DNA of 64,000 bases from Halichondria panicea (GCF_963675165.1 NC_087390.1:2278001-2342000), one strand, 5' to 3'. Counted from the first letter of the stretch, positions 10,278-23,132 are shown. The notes: generated by a model from the sequence alone, not told the origin. A program made the numbers and translations.

Positions 10278-11062
10278 TATTAATACCTGCAGCAAAGAAA
10301 TGAGGGTGATATTATATTTGTACGTTATACATGTACATAGATCTTTTATTGAATAGCATGCATGCAGAGACAACCTACAGCTAGCTTAATTATTAGTTGC
10401 TTACACAGCTTGCAATATAAAGAGAGAACTTAAGTTAAAAATCTTTCAGACAGCTAGCTAGAGCTACAAACACCAAATGTCTTCCAAGTAGGGCCTAGCT
10501 AGCTAGGGGAGTTATCATGATGTCATAAAGCAGATTCATTGCTATTGCACATGCACAGCACACATGTACCTGTACTGTACACATGGCAGTAGTATTGAAA
10601 TACTGTGAACTGATTGCTATCAGTTCAACTGTGGTGGCACACAACCATCAACCAATACATGTACGTACCAACAACGTACATGTATTTGGCTTTCGGGATA
10701 GGCTAGGGAGTCAAACCTTTAATATGTTCACAGAGTCGGCCACTAATTATGATTAGGCCTATACTTCATATACATTATAGTTACAGTAACAGTATATTTA
10801 CTCAGATTGTATGCTTTCTGCTAATTGAAGTTGCTCCTTATCTTACAGTGCAGTATAGCTATGCAGTAAGTATACGGTGACACTCACTCCAACTCCACAA
10901 GCACCTGCTAGTAAAAAAACCGGTAAAGATCGTTAAAATAACAGCAGCTTTTTACTCTTACTAAGGGTCAAGGGTTGGCTGTGGGTGTGCACTAAATAGA
11001 CATTTTTGAAAAAGTGTACAGCAAAAAAAGAATTTACGCAGCTTCTCAAGATTCTCGTAAAA
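10278..11062. other. Intergenic, divergent 5' regions
   Basis: This lies between the 5' ends of the mucin-like gene (-) and the proline-rich gene (+). No coding stretch or strong repeat is visible apart from short TGCATGCA and GCTAGCTAGC palindromes. It probably contains the promoters of both genes. Confidence 0.4.
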
Positions 11063-14000
11063 ATGTTAAGGAACAGAAGGCAGTCACTATCTAGAGAATG
11101 TGGGGATGAAGCTGCTGTGGAACAGAGGGGAAAGATGCACAAGAGAGCCACGAAATTTAAAATGGTAGGCCATACATTTTTACATTTTAGTGTTAAGATT
11201 ATCGTCTCTACAGAGTCCATACCCTGAGGTGAAGGGTGTACCTCTCAAGGAGAGCAGCCATCGACTAAACCAACTTGCAGAGGTCAAAACAAGTCTCCAG
11301 TTTGAACTTAGTGGCCAATGTGCCCACAATGATTCTACCCCTTCTATTGAGAATCAGAGTAGTGTTGATCTGTCTGCTTCATGCACGAAACTTGAGAAGT
11401 CGTCCATTGTGAAGCCTACAGTGGAGTATGTGGTACCGGACACACCAAAGACAATGTCTTCGGGTAGAGAGACCAACCTCAAATTGTTCCCCCCTCCTCA
11501 TGAAGGTGGTCCCAGTGCCGAGCCTACACTCAAGCCAAGCAGTGTGCAGCAATTGGAACGTCACATGACACCAAAATATCCAAGAGGTAATGAAATCTTT
11601 CTACTCATGTCTAATTGCACTTACTCTTAACACGCAACACTAGGTGGTTCCCATGGTAACATCGGAGAGGGCGAGACTCCACCCGCCTCTATCACTAGTG
11701 TGTGGGACAGTGTAGTGTCGTGGATGAAGCAAGCAGTGGATTTTGTGACTGTAGAGGCTGACCCCACCACTCCTATACCACAGCAGGGAAAGGTACGATA
11801 GCTCTCAATCTCTGTGTTAAATGTATTGCTTTATTCACACTAACAGAAGAGACCTCATCCTGGTGATATCACCCAATCTATTCCCGGGTCCAAAGTCCCT
11901 AAACTGACCAATCAGAGAGCTGCCGCTAGTGGGAGAGGTGTGACAAGACAGAGCAGAAAAAGTACCAAACGAATGTCATTTGGTGGATATCAAATGAAGT
12001 AATTTATAAACAACCCTCCTTGGCATAATTATTACCATCATCTGTTGTGTGTGTACAGGCCCAGTGAAGGACTGGCAGACCTCCTGTTAAACAAGCTTCC
12101 TCCCATCACGGAAACAACCTCTCCGCACTCGGTAAAAATCTCTCAAATCAAATCCCCCACAACTCTACTGGCCAATCAATTCTCCCACAACCTCTCTGTC
12201 AAGTCACCACCACAAGATGAGCCCACAGTGAGCAATGTTGTCAACCCATCGCTGTTCAAATTCACCGCTCAAAAGTTCCAGTCTACAAACGATGGCCTCA
12301 ACACAATTCTGGACGGATCTCCGGCCGCTGTTGTCCCCCGTAAGAAAAAACCAAGAATTCGTAGACAGTCTCTGAGCCAGTACTACGGCCGCAGTGTAGA
12401 TAGCCCTAATCTGAGGATAGTCCCCTGTGAACTAATCACCGTCAGGAGGAGCCCAAGACTAGCACGTGAGTGATAACACTGTGTGTATGTCGTGTAGCTA
12501 TTCTGTACCTGTATGGCATGCACAATCTACATGTAGCAACCTAGATAAAGTCTGTGTACTGGTACGTTCCCTTGAGTAGTACCTTGCTTCAAACGTTCTT
12601 TTACTTCCTTATAATAGAGAGGAGTACACCTCTAGTGCCTGTGGTCCCACCCCCTCCACCACCACCACCCCTACCACACACTCCTCGAGCGCCCCCTCCA
12701 CCCCCCACTCCCAAGATACCCTCCATGTATGACTGTGACCTCAACGACACCCCCAGCAGAACAGGAGTCGACCAATCACGTGCCATGCTGCAGAAGATGC
12801 AGAGTCGGCTACGCACGAGGATGAAGAAGACAGCTGTGGGAGGTCCGGGGGACAAGGGGCGGAGTAAACAGATGGACACTGTGGATATTAAGGTACACGA
12901 ATAATATACTCAAAGGAGAGTATATACAATTGTTTTCATTTGCAGACACGACAGTGGGCGGAGATCCAAGCTCTCAGTCGAAAAATTTCAGTGCCTGAGT
13001 TCCTTGAAATGGTTGAAAGTAAAAAGAAACAGACAAAAGGAGCACTGGAGGTAATAAAACGTTTGATAACATAATTATTATGTCATTATTCCAGTGTGAT
13101 CAATAATTTATGTTTTTGCTTCCACAGGAGCTACATTTAAAGGTTCCTCCTACAATGGCTGGCATCTCCAACACTGTGCAGCTCCTTCACGATGCCTCTC
13201 AATGGTTCTCAGGCGGTGTCAAAGAAATGAGGGTGAGTTGTGCATACAGTCTGAGTGATGTGCCCAGCATTTTCGAAGTGGTGGGCTATTTTTTAATCCT
13301 CAACCTCAATTGATTATTCAATGCGCAAAATTAACAGTCATTTGCCTCTTTTTGTGCGTATAGGCCTGTGCGTATAGGCCTAAGTCTTTGTCCTTTGTCT
13401 AGTGTGAAGATGTGGTTATTTTGCCTAGAGGTGGTTAGTACCAGCCACAACACCGTGTGAGCTGTGACCTGTACAGCATGTGTGTGTGTGTGTGTGTGTG
13501 TGGTACATGACTGTACTACGTGTAAGGATGTTATGATTGATTTTCCCCTTATTGCAGGAATGCCTCCCACTGTACAGGGCTTTGGAGAAGAAGATTGATG
13601 TATTGAACGAGTTCACTCAACTGAGCAGTCAGATACAAGACAGTTGTTCCTCTGAACTGCCTGAGGGAATTCACTACTCGGAGCTACACACAGCTTTGTC
13701 ACATATACGGTGAGCGTGCTCCAGTGCTAACAGAGCAATACGTGTTGGTGTAAGTACTATGTAAGTCGTAACAGTACTGTGTACTTTTGTTAATGTACGT
13801 ACCAACCAATGTGTTTGAATCTCTCTTGCAGGAGTGAATTTGACTCCAAGCATCGTCAGTGGGGACCTGTTGTTCTCTCCAATGCTCAGTAAGTTCGTTT
13901 ATAGATACTTGTTCCTATTTTCACCTATTATGTTTTGTGTATCTGTGCAGGTCTTGGCAAGAGCTTGGTCTGCCCGTGTGCCCTCAATTGATGCTTAAAG

Positions 14001-15180
14001 CAAGAGGGTATGTATGTCATTTGGTGGAGGTGTTTGTCAAGTACACACTGATGGAAGCTAGCAAAATAGAAGGAGTCCTTCTCTCCCTGAAATGTGTCAG
14101 AACAAAACAAGTGAGTTTGTTATAAGGAATACAAAAAATAAAAAGGAAAGTACTCCCATGCGGGGAATCGAACCCCGGCCACGACGGTGAGAGCGTCGGA
14201 TCCTAACCACTAGACCACATGGGACAACTTGTCTACATTCTTTACACAGCTGTATTTAAATTGTAATTTGACTATCCCACCAGGTTATGGACAGATTGAG
14301 AGAGTGTATGCAGCTCATAAAGGACTCACAGTCATACTTCCAATTATCTACAACTACTGACAACTGCCCTGGCTGTGATCAATGCAGCCCCAGGGCATCC
14401 ATCGACAATTCCCCACCTGTAAACTGTTTGGTGCCCACACTGCTCGAGTACATACTGGACGTCTCTCTGTCGTACGTTACAATCGCCCTTGGGCAGTTTG
14501 AGGGATTCGTGAGCAAGTTTAAACGTCAGGTGAGTAGTCAAGACGATCATAGAGGAGTCTCAATACTGCATAGTTACTGGCAATGGGGGTTCACTGTATT
14601 TATTTGTGTGGAATGAATTGCATCTACAGGATGTGTGTGAACACTTCGAGTCCATGCTCAAGATCACCAACCTTGTCAAGAGCCTTGTGTGTGACCTCCA
14701 CCAGACCAAACCCTCCCGTGTCAAGGCCAGTGGCGTCATCTGTCTGATCCCCAAGGGGGAACATCTCGGTAACGAGATCTACCGCTCCTGTGTGGTCCTC
14801 ATTCAGCACATACTGAGCCAAACCAACAGTTGTGTCCAACAGGAAATATCACCCAAGAGTCAGGAGAAACTGTCTAAAGAAGTGAGGTTATAATAATGTG
14901 CAGTAATGTACTCAGAATTTTCGAAGTTGTGTCTTGTTTCAAATCTCAATCTCAATTCAATTCAATGTCTGTTATGTTTGTGAGAATTAATATTTGCCTA
15001 GAATGCTAATTTTTTAAACTATTTCTCTGTTTGTGTGTACAGGTGATCTTGTGGATGATGTTCGGTTGCAAGTATGTGCATCAGACGTTGGAAGTGTTGG
15101 GGTCAGACAAGGCCAACGCTAGGGGTGTGGCCAACCTGTTAAACGAACTACAGCAAATGGAGAACTTATTACCTGTATAA
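11063..15180 (+). CDS. Unrecognised 890-residue proline-rich / helical protein, 14 exons
   Basis: Exons: 11063-11164, 11214-11586, 11644-11792, 11847-11998, 12059-12465, 12618-12892, 12946-13050, 13128-13232, 13558-13709, 13832-13888, 13951-14110, 14284-14529, 14630-14881, 15043-15180; all junctions are GT/AG and in phase. Start ATG 11063 (MLRNRRQSLSRE). The first half is low-complexity and basic with many S/TP sites, an SVWDSVVSWMKQAVDFV helix, basic clusters (RKKKPRIRR, RRSPRLARE) that could be nuclear signals, and a poly-proline tract ([20 protein letters not shown] at about 400-425). The second half is mainly helical with several Cys and ends NELQQMENLLPV. The mix resembles cell-cycle or chromatin scaffold proteins and, loosely, PRR11, but I cannot assign a family. 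AATAAA at about 15290 is a plausible polyadenylation signal. Confidence 0.75.
14153..14224 (-). tRNA. tRNA-Glu (anticodon CTC)
   Basis: Minus strand within the intron 14111-14283 of the plus-strand host gene. The acceptor stem TCCCATG pairs with CATGGGA. The D arm contains GGTCTAGTGGTTAGGA (box A), the anticodon loop is CTCTCAC giving CTC for Glu, and the T arm GGGGTTCGATTCCCC is box B. The tRNA is 72 nt with G as discriminator base and has no intron. CCA is not encoded, as expected for a eukaryotic nuclear gene. Confidence 0.95.
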
Positions 15181-15682
15181 CTAACACTATAATTATCATG
15201 CTTTGTATTGTACCAGGAGTACATGAATTTCATGCACTCCTGATCGTACATATACACGTATTATTTATCTGTTTTGTAATTAGTCGTGCAATAAATTGTT
15301 GAGTTTTTTTAATGAACATGTACAGCTGTCTTTAATTTTATTCTCAGCCTCTCAAATATTTATAACTTTTTTCGTTAGAATAAATTATAATTATAGCATG
15401 CTGCATATGGAAAGACGGGTGTATATACATTATACGCATATAGCCTTCGTGTAATTATATAGAACACTCTAGTCCGATCCTGCCATGCAGTCGGTATGCA
15501 TTGAAATTGCATGACTGTATTATAACATACGTATACTATATATATGACATTCATAAGAGTTATATACAAAATTATATTGTGCTGTACCGAAGGGCTAACT
15601 GTTGCAGTTGAGGGTAACTAAATACAAATTAATACGAACGTATAAAACATGCAGTTTCTGTTTTTGCTGTGCAGAGTTCTTT
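15181..15682. other. Convergent intergenic region
   Basis: 3' flanks of the proline-rich gene (+) and the TAZ-kinase gene (-). It contains an AATAAA at about 15290 for the plus-strand gene and AT-rich sequence. No further gene is seen. Confidence 0.5.
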
Positions 15683-16827
15683 TTACTTCAGCTTTTCAAC
15701 AGCTGTGAGGTCCATGGTATGCTGTAGTGTCGCCAGCAACCCTTTAGCCGTTGCTCTCCTTCGGCAGTCGATCTCGAGACACTCTGTTGCCAGTTGAGCG
15801 AGAGGCTTCAGCTCGGGGTGAGTGTGAGAGAGGTTTAGTAGTCGTACTAGCCGAATGGTGGCCACTGATCCTTCAATACGAGGATTCATCTTGCTAGCCT
15901 TGTGGCTGACCAGGATACTAGCCTACAGGGAGAGAGATTAGGATGATAGTAACCAATAGATTCAACACACAATCATGCAAACAGTGCATAAAAATGTAGA
16001 AAACTGGACTCAACAGTGTAGTATAATATACTACACTGTTATATTATAATTATACACATTATAATTATGTATTATGTATCAACCCTTTTGAAATGCAAAT
16101 CTTTTTTTATCAATTAGTCAACTACTCCTGACCTAACAGTGTACACTGTGGAACCACATGATAGGCTCTGTATACAACAACGTCAGTACAACATTTCTCC
16201 TTTTTTTTTTTAATGTAAAAAGAAAAGGGGCGTATACAGGCACACTCGACTACCTACCTCACTGATGTATGGTTCCTTGTTGTGATTGCCAAGAATCATC
16301 TGCAGTATGATTACTCCCAGACTCCAGATGTCGCACCACGGCCCCTCCATATCGTGAAACACTTTGCCGTCTTGTAGTGTCTTCTTGTACTCATCACGGA
16401 TAGTCGTCATCAAGAATTGCTGCATGCAAAAATGGTCAGTAAAGCTGTTAAACTACCACCACCTGATGATTGGTTATTTTTTTTTGTCTAGAAGTGGTTA
16501 TAGTAACAACCACCCACACCAGTGTGGGCACATCCCTGTACACATCCCTGTACACATGCATCCCTGTACACACTAGAGCCCAGTGTTGCCTACCTCGGGC
16601 GCTCTATAGGCTGGTGTTCCTTTGACAGTGCTCCTGTCGCAGTCGTTCATCATCTTGTCCAGGCATATCTCCACAAACTGAGCAGTATTTCGTTTGAAGG
16701 CCGTCCTCTTGAGGGAGTCAAAGTCAGCAAGTTTGACTTCATACTTGCTCTCTCCAGAACACTCGCAGTGCAATATGTCGGGGCAGGCACACTTTTTCAA
16801 GATCAGGATGTTTTGAGCTACATGTAT

Positions 16828-16882
<55 letters not shown>

Positions 16883-18929
16883 GAAGGGGATTACGTCTTA
16901 GTCACATTTATATGTAACAGTGACAAAAGAGTTTACAAAGAGCAACATTTACGATGGGGTGGAAACTTTTAATTGCTATACCTTTGATGTCACTGTGTTG
17001 GATGTTTTCGCTGTCCAAGTAGACTAACCCCTTGAGAACCTCCTGGAGAATGTATACCACGTTGCTCATGACAACCTCCCACTGCTCAGGGTGTTTCTGT
17101 AACAGGGTGGCGAGGTCACCGTGATTGATCATCATTGAGCGAAGGTCACTCGTCATTTTGGGCATGAACTGGAAACAATCTCGAGTAGTTGGCTCCCCCA
17201 ACATTACGCCCAGTAGTGGGAGGATGTTTGGGTGGTTGAGTGTAGACCAGATGTTGAGCTCGTTCTCACGATATTTAGTCTGTGCGTGTGGAAGGGATGG
17301 TGTGGTTATACTGTAAATATATGAACCTTATGTGAATGACCATTGTGATGGAGTATTTAATTAACTTGTTCATAGGCTACATAATATCAGGAGTGTATTA
17401 ATTAATACACTCCTGATAATACTTATAATTATATACACATTGTGTATCCCCACCATACCTGTTTGAGTGCGTACTCCTTGCCCCCCAGAGAGAACTTGAC
17501 CACGGTCCCATTGCCTCCCTTACCAAGTCGGTCTCTGTCTGGTACGTGGGCCACGTTGTGAGGACAGGGGTAGATATCTCCTGGCATAAGCTCACTCCGC
17601 TGTGTGTGTGTGGGGGGGGGGTATGGTCCATTAAGTATGTCAATGATAGAGCTAATTGCTAAATTCATTGCAATAAATTATGTATGCATGTACAGTGTGT
17701 ACAGTGTGTATAGTAATGTAATTTCAACACACCTCAGAGCTATAGATAACGGTCCCTGCTTTCCTAGGCAATGTACTGTAGCTAGGAAACTCGCCAGCCC
17801 TGGCAATGTTCAGTTTTTGATCAGAGCCTCCGTACAGCTTACGGAGACTGCCCCCACTTCGTGATGGTTCGATGTATTGGTACTGTCTCCTCTCCACCGG
17901 TTTCCTCAGGTCTCCCTTGCCTTTGTCTGACACCTGCTGTAGGTACGTCTCGGCTCCGAGTTGTGACTCCTGGTACTGTTGACCCCTTACTGGAGCAGCT
18001 TCTGCAAAAGACGCATTTGCATGTTATTTGTTGAAAGCTCATTTGTCATTTGCAGTATTCAAAATTAATTAAGTCTATCTACAATCGACTCAATTGTATC
18101 CACTATACAACTATAATTAAAAACAGTTACCACAGTTACCTGGCATTTGGAACCCTTCACTGCCCATGGGACTCTGGCAGTCAGGTGTCTGCTGAAAGCC
18201 GTGAGGGAACTGCTTGCGCATCGAAGGAGAGGTCAGGTAGAATGGACCATGTGGTACTATTTGGTGGGGGTGGACATACGATTGTCGTGGCAACTGTGGA
18301 GAAAATGGTGCTGTCTGATCTTGACCGGGTGGAAACTGTACGTTATCAGTGAGATCATCTGAGGGTTGTGCAACAGGACCTGGGGGGCCGTTGTGCTTAT
18401 AATGCCTTTGCACCTCTGAGTCAGTGGACAGGTTGGCTTGTTGGTCGAATTGTACAGGAGATCCCTCTTGACACGGCGGACGGGAAGAGAGAGTGGGGTA
18501 CTGGGGGGGGTACGTCTGGTTGCTGGAGTACGTCTGGTCGCTGGAATACGTCTTGCTGTTGCCGGGTGGGCTGTGGGGGGGGGACATGTAGGTTGAATAC
18601 AGTCATTATGTCAAATATAAACAGCCTATACCCGTAGCAAAGGTGTGCAAAGGGTAATTACCCCTGCTATTGTGCATAAAGTTATGGGAAATTACCATTA
18701 ACTTTCCCTTCTTAGAGTCACCCTATGACCCATACCAAATAAACGTGCATGGGAAGAACCCTACACTATGAATATATGAATATATACATGTGCAATAATT
18801 ATGGTACTCCCCCAAACTCTGCACTCAGCCAAGAGAATACATGCAGAGAAATCACAACGCATCATATGAGTCAACAATTACCTCGCAGAAATTTCACACT
18901 ATCAGGTACTGAATCTAGTTGAACACCAA

Positions 18930-18979
<50 letters not shown>

Positions 18980-21900
18980 ACACACACACACTCACCACCC
19001 GGCCATGATGTGGGGGACCTTGCACTCTTTGTCCCTGCATTGACGACAATGCTCTCGGATGATTCCGTTGAGATTGTCGTCAAGGCTACCCATTTTGGCG
19101 TGCTCCACAATGCTTCTCATCTGGTCCAGGGCTTGTGAAAACTCAGGACTGTCATGATCAATCGTTCGACATAGGTCCTACAAAGAGAAGTAAATCTACA
19201 TGAACTGTTGTGCATAAAATGTTAATTAAGAGCGACTCAGAGTCACATGTAAACTAAACAAATCGTTGTCGTACGTACATAACGAAGTATCTAATAGAGT
19301 ACAAGAGACAATGATTGCTATATATTACAAGTAAGTGAAAAACTTAAAAAATATAAACGGAGTCTCTCTCTCACCTCAGTACAGCAATATCCATTCATGG
19401 CGTGCTCAAGGAAGTGCACTTGTTGCTGCATCAGGTCGCCAGAAGATTTGTCCAACATCATGGGGCTGTCCTCGATTGGGGAGGGAGCAACGTCACTGGG
19501 GGGGACCTCACATTGATCATCAAGGACGTCTGAAGCGTCAGCGTCTCCGGACTGTTTCTCTGTGATCTTCGGTAGTAGTCCGTTCAATACGTGCTGGTGT
19601 TGCATATCTGTAAATAAGACACACAAAGTTTATACAAAATCAATAGCTACCATAATTGCACCTCATTGTAAATAATATTACTTCCTTATATGAAATATTT
19701 TCATAAAGTATATAGATGTACTGTATGATTTTTACCTTCGATCTGATTTTTGTCATGAAACAACATGTTGACCACAAGTTCCGGTGAGGCTACACTCTCC
19801 TGTCTCTCGACAGCCAGCGGCTTGGTGGGTGTGGTGGGGGTGTGTCCAACTATAATGCCAGGCTGAATATTTATTGGCTCCTCTCTCAGCTCGAGGTTGT
19901 TGAAGGATCTGGCACGTTCTGACTTCCCTTGTAGATTCTCCAAGCAATCCTCACTAGCGTTACGAGGCAGCGCAAAAGGTCCGTTCAATTTCTCTCCAGG
20001 CAGAGACAGCTGACGACCAAAAGGTACTTTTTTCAAGAGCGGTTCTTGTGAGCTTATGGATAACTTTCTTCGCGTCTGACCGATCCCGATTCCAACTACA
20101 AGCTGATTGCCGAGTGATGTCTTATCGAACGTGGAGGTAACAAGAGAGCCGACACGTTCTGGTTGACCTGATAGTCGCTGATCTGACTCCTGACTTGAAT
20201 TTTCGACTGGGTATGAAGCGGGTGATTTTGATGGCGTAGAATCATCATTTTGAATCGTCACTTGGAATTTTGGCGGTACAAACACTTGAAAAGTTGTGTT
20301 CTGATCGGGTGTATCCAAATTGACGATACCGATCTGATTGGTCACCTCTGCGTTCCCTTGCTGCACTTTCTGGGCGGGTCCAAGCGTCTGATGGATGAGA
20401 GTGGGCACTTTGACCATCCCCTCTCTGTAGGCATGCATATCACCCTCTTCATAGCTCTGGATACTTTCATCGAATTTACCGTTGCGCGGGTCCCCTGGCA
20501 TGTTGAAGCTACCGTTACAGGCCACGATGGCGTGGTTCCTTGGGAGGTTTGTATTGGGTGTGATCACAGGATGAGGGGTGATGAGGGTTGATTTGAGGTT
20601 GCTCATCGTTAGAGGTAGGCGTCCAGGGCGTGTGACGACGCGAGGGGGTAGTGTGTGTGGGGGTGTGGTGGGGCTGTAGGAGGAGGAGGAGTTTGAGCAG
20701 CTCTGACCGGATGTGAAGAGAGTGCCACATGGGTACCCTATGTGTGTGTGTGGGTGTGTGTGTGTGTGTGTGTGTGGGGGGGGGGGGGTGAAGTATGAGC
20801 ATTGAACGACTGTAACTATGCAACTAACAAGGTACTTTTCTGACAGATAATCACACCATTCTTAAAATAGGACCACACGATTATTATTACATAACATGAT
20901 TTCCCTGATATCACATTGTGTTGTCGAGAAGTCTAGCCAATAAGTTAGAGGGGAAAGTTTTCATCACATGGCAACAACTAGTAAGAAAAACAGTTTAGCA
21001 GTCACACCAGCATGCAGAGCTTATAGTAAGCTTAGTGTAATACGTGTAGCATGCTGTACATACACTGGTGTTACAAATGGAATATTCACTGCTTTAATAA
21101 CATTTTGACAAAGCATAGCCATTCTACGATCATCAAACGGGTGTCTGCTGTCTACCACAATGACATGTGTACTACACACACACCACATGACACATGTATA
21201 AAATTACCAAATTGGGTAGGATATAATCTACGAGGTACTACACTACTACAGTAGTTTGCAACCTCAATGCACAACAGTTGTGCAATAGCTATCTATGCTA
21301 CGCCTGCAAACACCCCGCATATGTTTAAATGTATTCACGAATATTCTAATGACCTGTGGTGGTGACCACAGCAACCAGCAATATTAAACCAACAAGTGGG
21401 AGCAATTAATACCACGTAGGGCTCACAACTAAGGGGACAGTCCCAGGGAAATTCCCATATGAATATCCCTGAGTACGCATACATACCACGCAACCTTACA
21501 CATACACCACAGGCCCAGAACCTTTACACCTTACAAACACTAGCCTGGTACCCTTTGCTTTCAGGCCTCCTACAAAGCCCGACTCTCAACCCTCTCGAAG
21601 AACCTAGCTGCTATAGTTTAAGAAAGCTGTTAGTTCCACTAACAGTTCGTAACAGGCAAACTACACAAACACACACACACACACAAGCTGATAACATCCC
21701 TACAGACAATGTACACAGCTACGACACAGGACAAGTAACACTGCATGTTAGTTACGGCGACATGCAACTTGACCATAAAAATAAGAATCTAAAAACCAAG
21801 AGGTTCAAACAAATTCATAAGCTATAAGGGCTGTAAGGGCTGAGGTCGTACATATCACATGATTTAGTGGGCCACAGTAAAGGTTAAGGAAGGGAGTGTT

Positions 21901-22409
21901 TAATGATCAATGAATTATAATGGTACGCAATAAGCAATAAGTATATGTTACACACTGTCCAAACATTATGCATATATACCATACAATAACATTATAACCA
22001 CTGCATACACTAACATGTACTAACACATACCTGGCTCTCCATTTAGCATCTCGATATTCTCGGGAGTATTGTTGGCCGTCAAATTCTCCGAGACATCCAC
22101 TCCGAAAATATCCCTCACACGATTCACAATCTGGTCACATGATAGCCGAGAATTTTCTCCACATTGCACTCCGTACACAACCATCGAGTCTTCGTCTTGA
22201 GTCCGTACCATAATGTGGGATTTTCCAAACGCAGGGACTTGAATCTTGTATTCCAAATGCATTTCAGGGATTGGAATGGTGCGTGTGTGTCCATCCTGAG
22301 AGAGTTGAAACACTCTGTCTTCAGGGGACATCCGATCAATAGTCGGCGAGGTGAGCTCGAATTGCGGACCACCTTCTAGTATTATCTTGATTGACGTAGG
22401 GCACTCCAT
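15683..22409 (-). CDS. TAZ-like zinc finger plus protein kinase domain protein, 1186 aa, 11 exons
   Basis: Exons (leftward): 22409-22031, 20738-19737, 19607-19375, 19177-18996, 18570-18140, 18001-17733, 17599-17459, 17279-16982, 16817-16594, 16419-16258, 15922-15683; phases agree at all ten junctions. Residues 1-127 form an unrecognised domain and 127-515 are disordered. About 519-600 resembles a TAZ zinc finger: QQQVHFLEHAMNGYCC, QALDQMRSIVEHAK, REHCRQCRDKECKVPH, with a final Cys made across an exon junction. A Gln/Pro/Tyr-rich linker (600-830) follows, then a kinase domain from about 850: GKGGNGTVVKF loop, Lys in EYALK (about 878), catalytic loop HSDIKAQNIL, metal motif DFD in VKLADFDSL, GTPAYRAPE and DIWSLGV. 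HSD and DFD replace HRD and DFG, but Lys, Asp and Asn are present, so activity is plausible. Known roles: TAZ domains bind transactivation segments; kinases phosphorylate proteins. The combination is unusual. An upstream exon is possible, since the frame stays open 5' of ATG 22409. Confidence 0.8.
16828..16880. repeat. (TG)n tract in TAZ-kinase intron
   Basis: About 25 TG dinucleotides close to the 3' splice acceptor of exon 9 of the minus-strand kinase gene. Reads as a pyrimidine/purine-alternating CA tract on the transcribed strand. Confidence 0.95.
18929..18990. repeat. (CA)n tract next to a TAZ-kinase splice donor
   Basis: About 30 CA units directly follow the exon 4 donor (GTGAGTGTGTG in the gene's orientation). 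The TG-rich RNA starts within six bases of the splice site. Confidence 0.95.
20741..20787. repeat. (TG)n/G-run before exon 2 acceptor of the TAZ-kinase gene
   Basis: A TG repeat followed by a run of G on the plus strand, giving a C-rich, CA-rich tract immediately upstream of the exon 2 acceptor at 20738 on the minus strand. Confidence 0.85.
20788..22030. other. Intron 1 of the TAZ-kinase gene
   Basis: AT-rich, no recognised coding exon. The plus-strand frame at 21459-21827 has no family features and is treated as chance. A missed small exon cannot be excluded. Confidence 0.4.
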
Positions 22410-23132
22410 GTTAGCATGGAAGGGGGTCTTGTCACATGACAGTGTGCTCTCGTGTGTTCTTCCAACCCCCCCTGATGAGTCAATTGGTGATTCCAATGTG
22501 GAAATTGGTGCGAAAATTAACGTCTTACGAGTTACTAGAACTAGTGTAAACGCGAGTAGACGAATCTGTATTGAAGTGAGAACTTGATTTGTTTTTAGTT
22601 CTGCACGGAAAGAACAACAGGCCAAATATATATACAGTTGACTTACAATCTTAGACAGCTAGCGCTATAGCTATCAATAGCTGGGGGTTTAATAGGGCCA
22701 GGGATAACAAATATGCACAATTACAACCTGTTGTTACACTGATTAGTACCTTGACAATCGGTTACCAAACGACTTAGGCCTGGCTTTCCCGATGACTATA
22801 CTACTAGTTTGTTATATTACTAAGCTTACCTCAACTGAATATAGGCGATCGCTGAACGCCTTCTTAATCTTGTGTGAATTCCAGTTCACTGCAAGCTAGC
22901 TAGCTAGCGATTTCCGGGTCCCATGCATAACGTCATTTGTAGCTTACATCATAATGAGAAACTCAAAGAGTGGGTAATGATCAACTATGATTTTTGTTAA
23001 GTACTATACTGCTGTGCCTGTTTAGCCCTGTTGCAAGGATTTTGCAAAACCTTGTAACTAGCTATAGATTTTGCTTTGAGTTCCATTCAATAGTATAAAA
23101 AATTAGAATAAAATATCTATCAAGTGTTGTTT
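22410..23132. other. Upstream region of the TAZ-kinase gene
   Basis: Bases 22410-22600 remain open in the exon 1 frame, so translation or a 5' exon may extend into it. The rest is AT-rich with GCTAGCTAGCTAGC near 22895. No other gene is seen. Confidence 0.4.

Noticed and set aside
9739-10356. 205-codon plus-strand frame with MFIEGVTV repeats
   Set aside because: Mirror of the minus-strand mucin-like repeat; the minus strand has the signal peptide, TM helix and stop.
21459-21827. Possible plus-strand gene inside TAZ-kinase intron 1
   Set aside because: No family features, no splice partners, low-complexity Thr/His segment.
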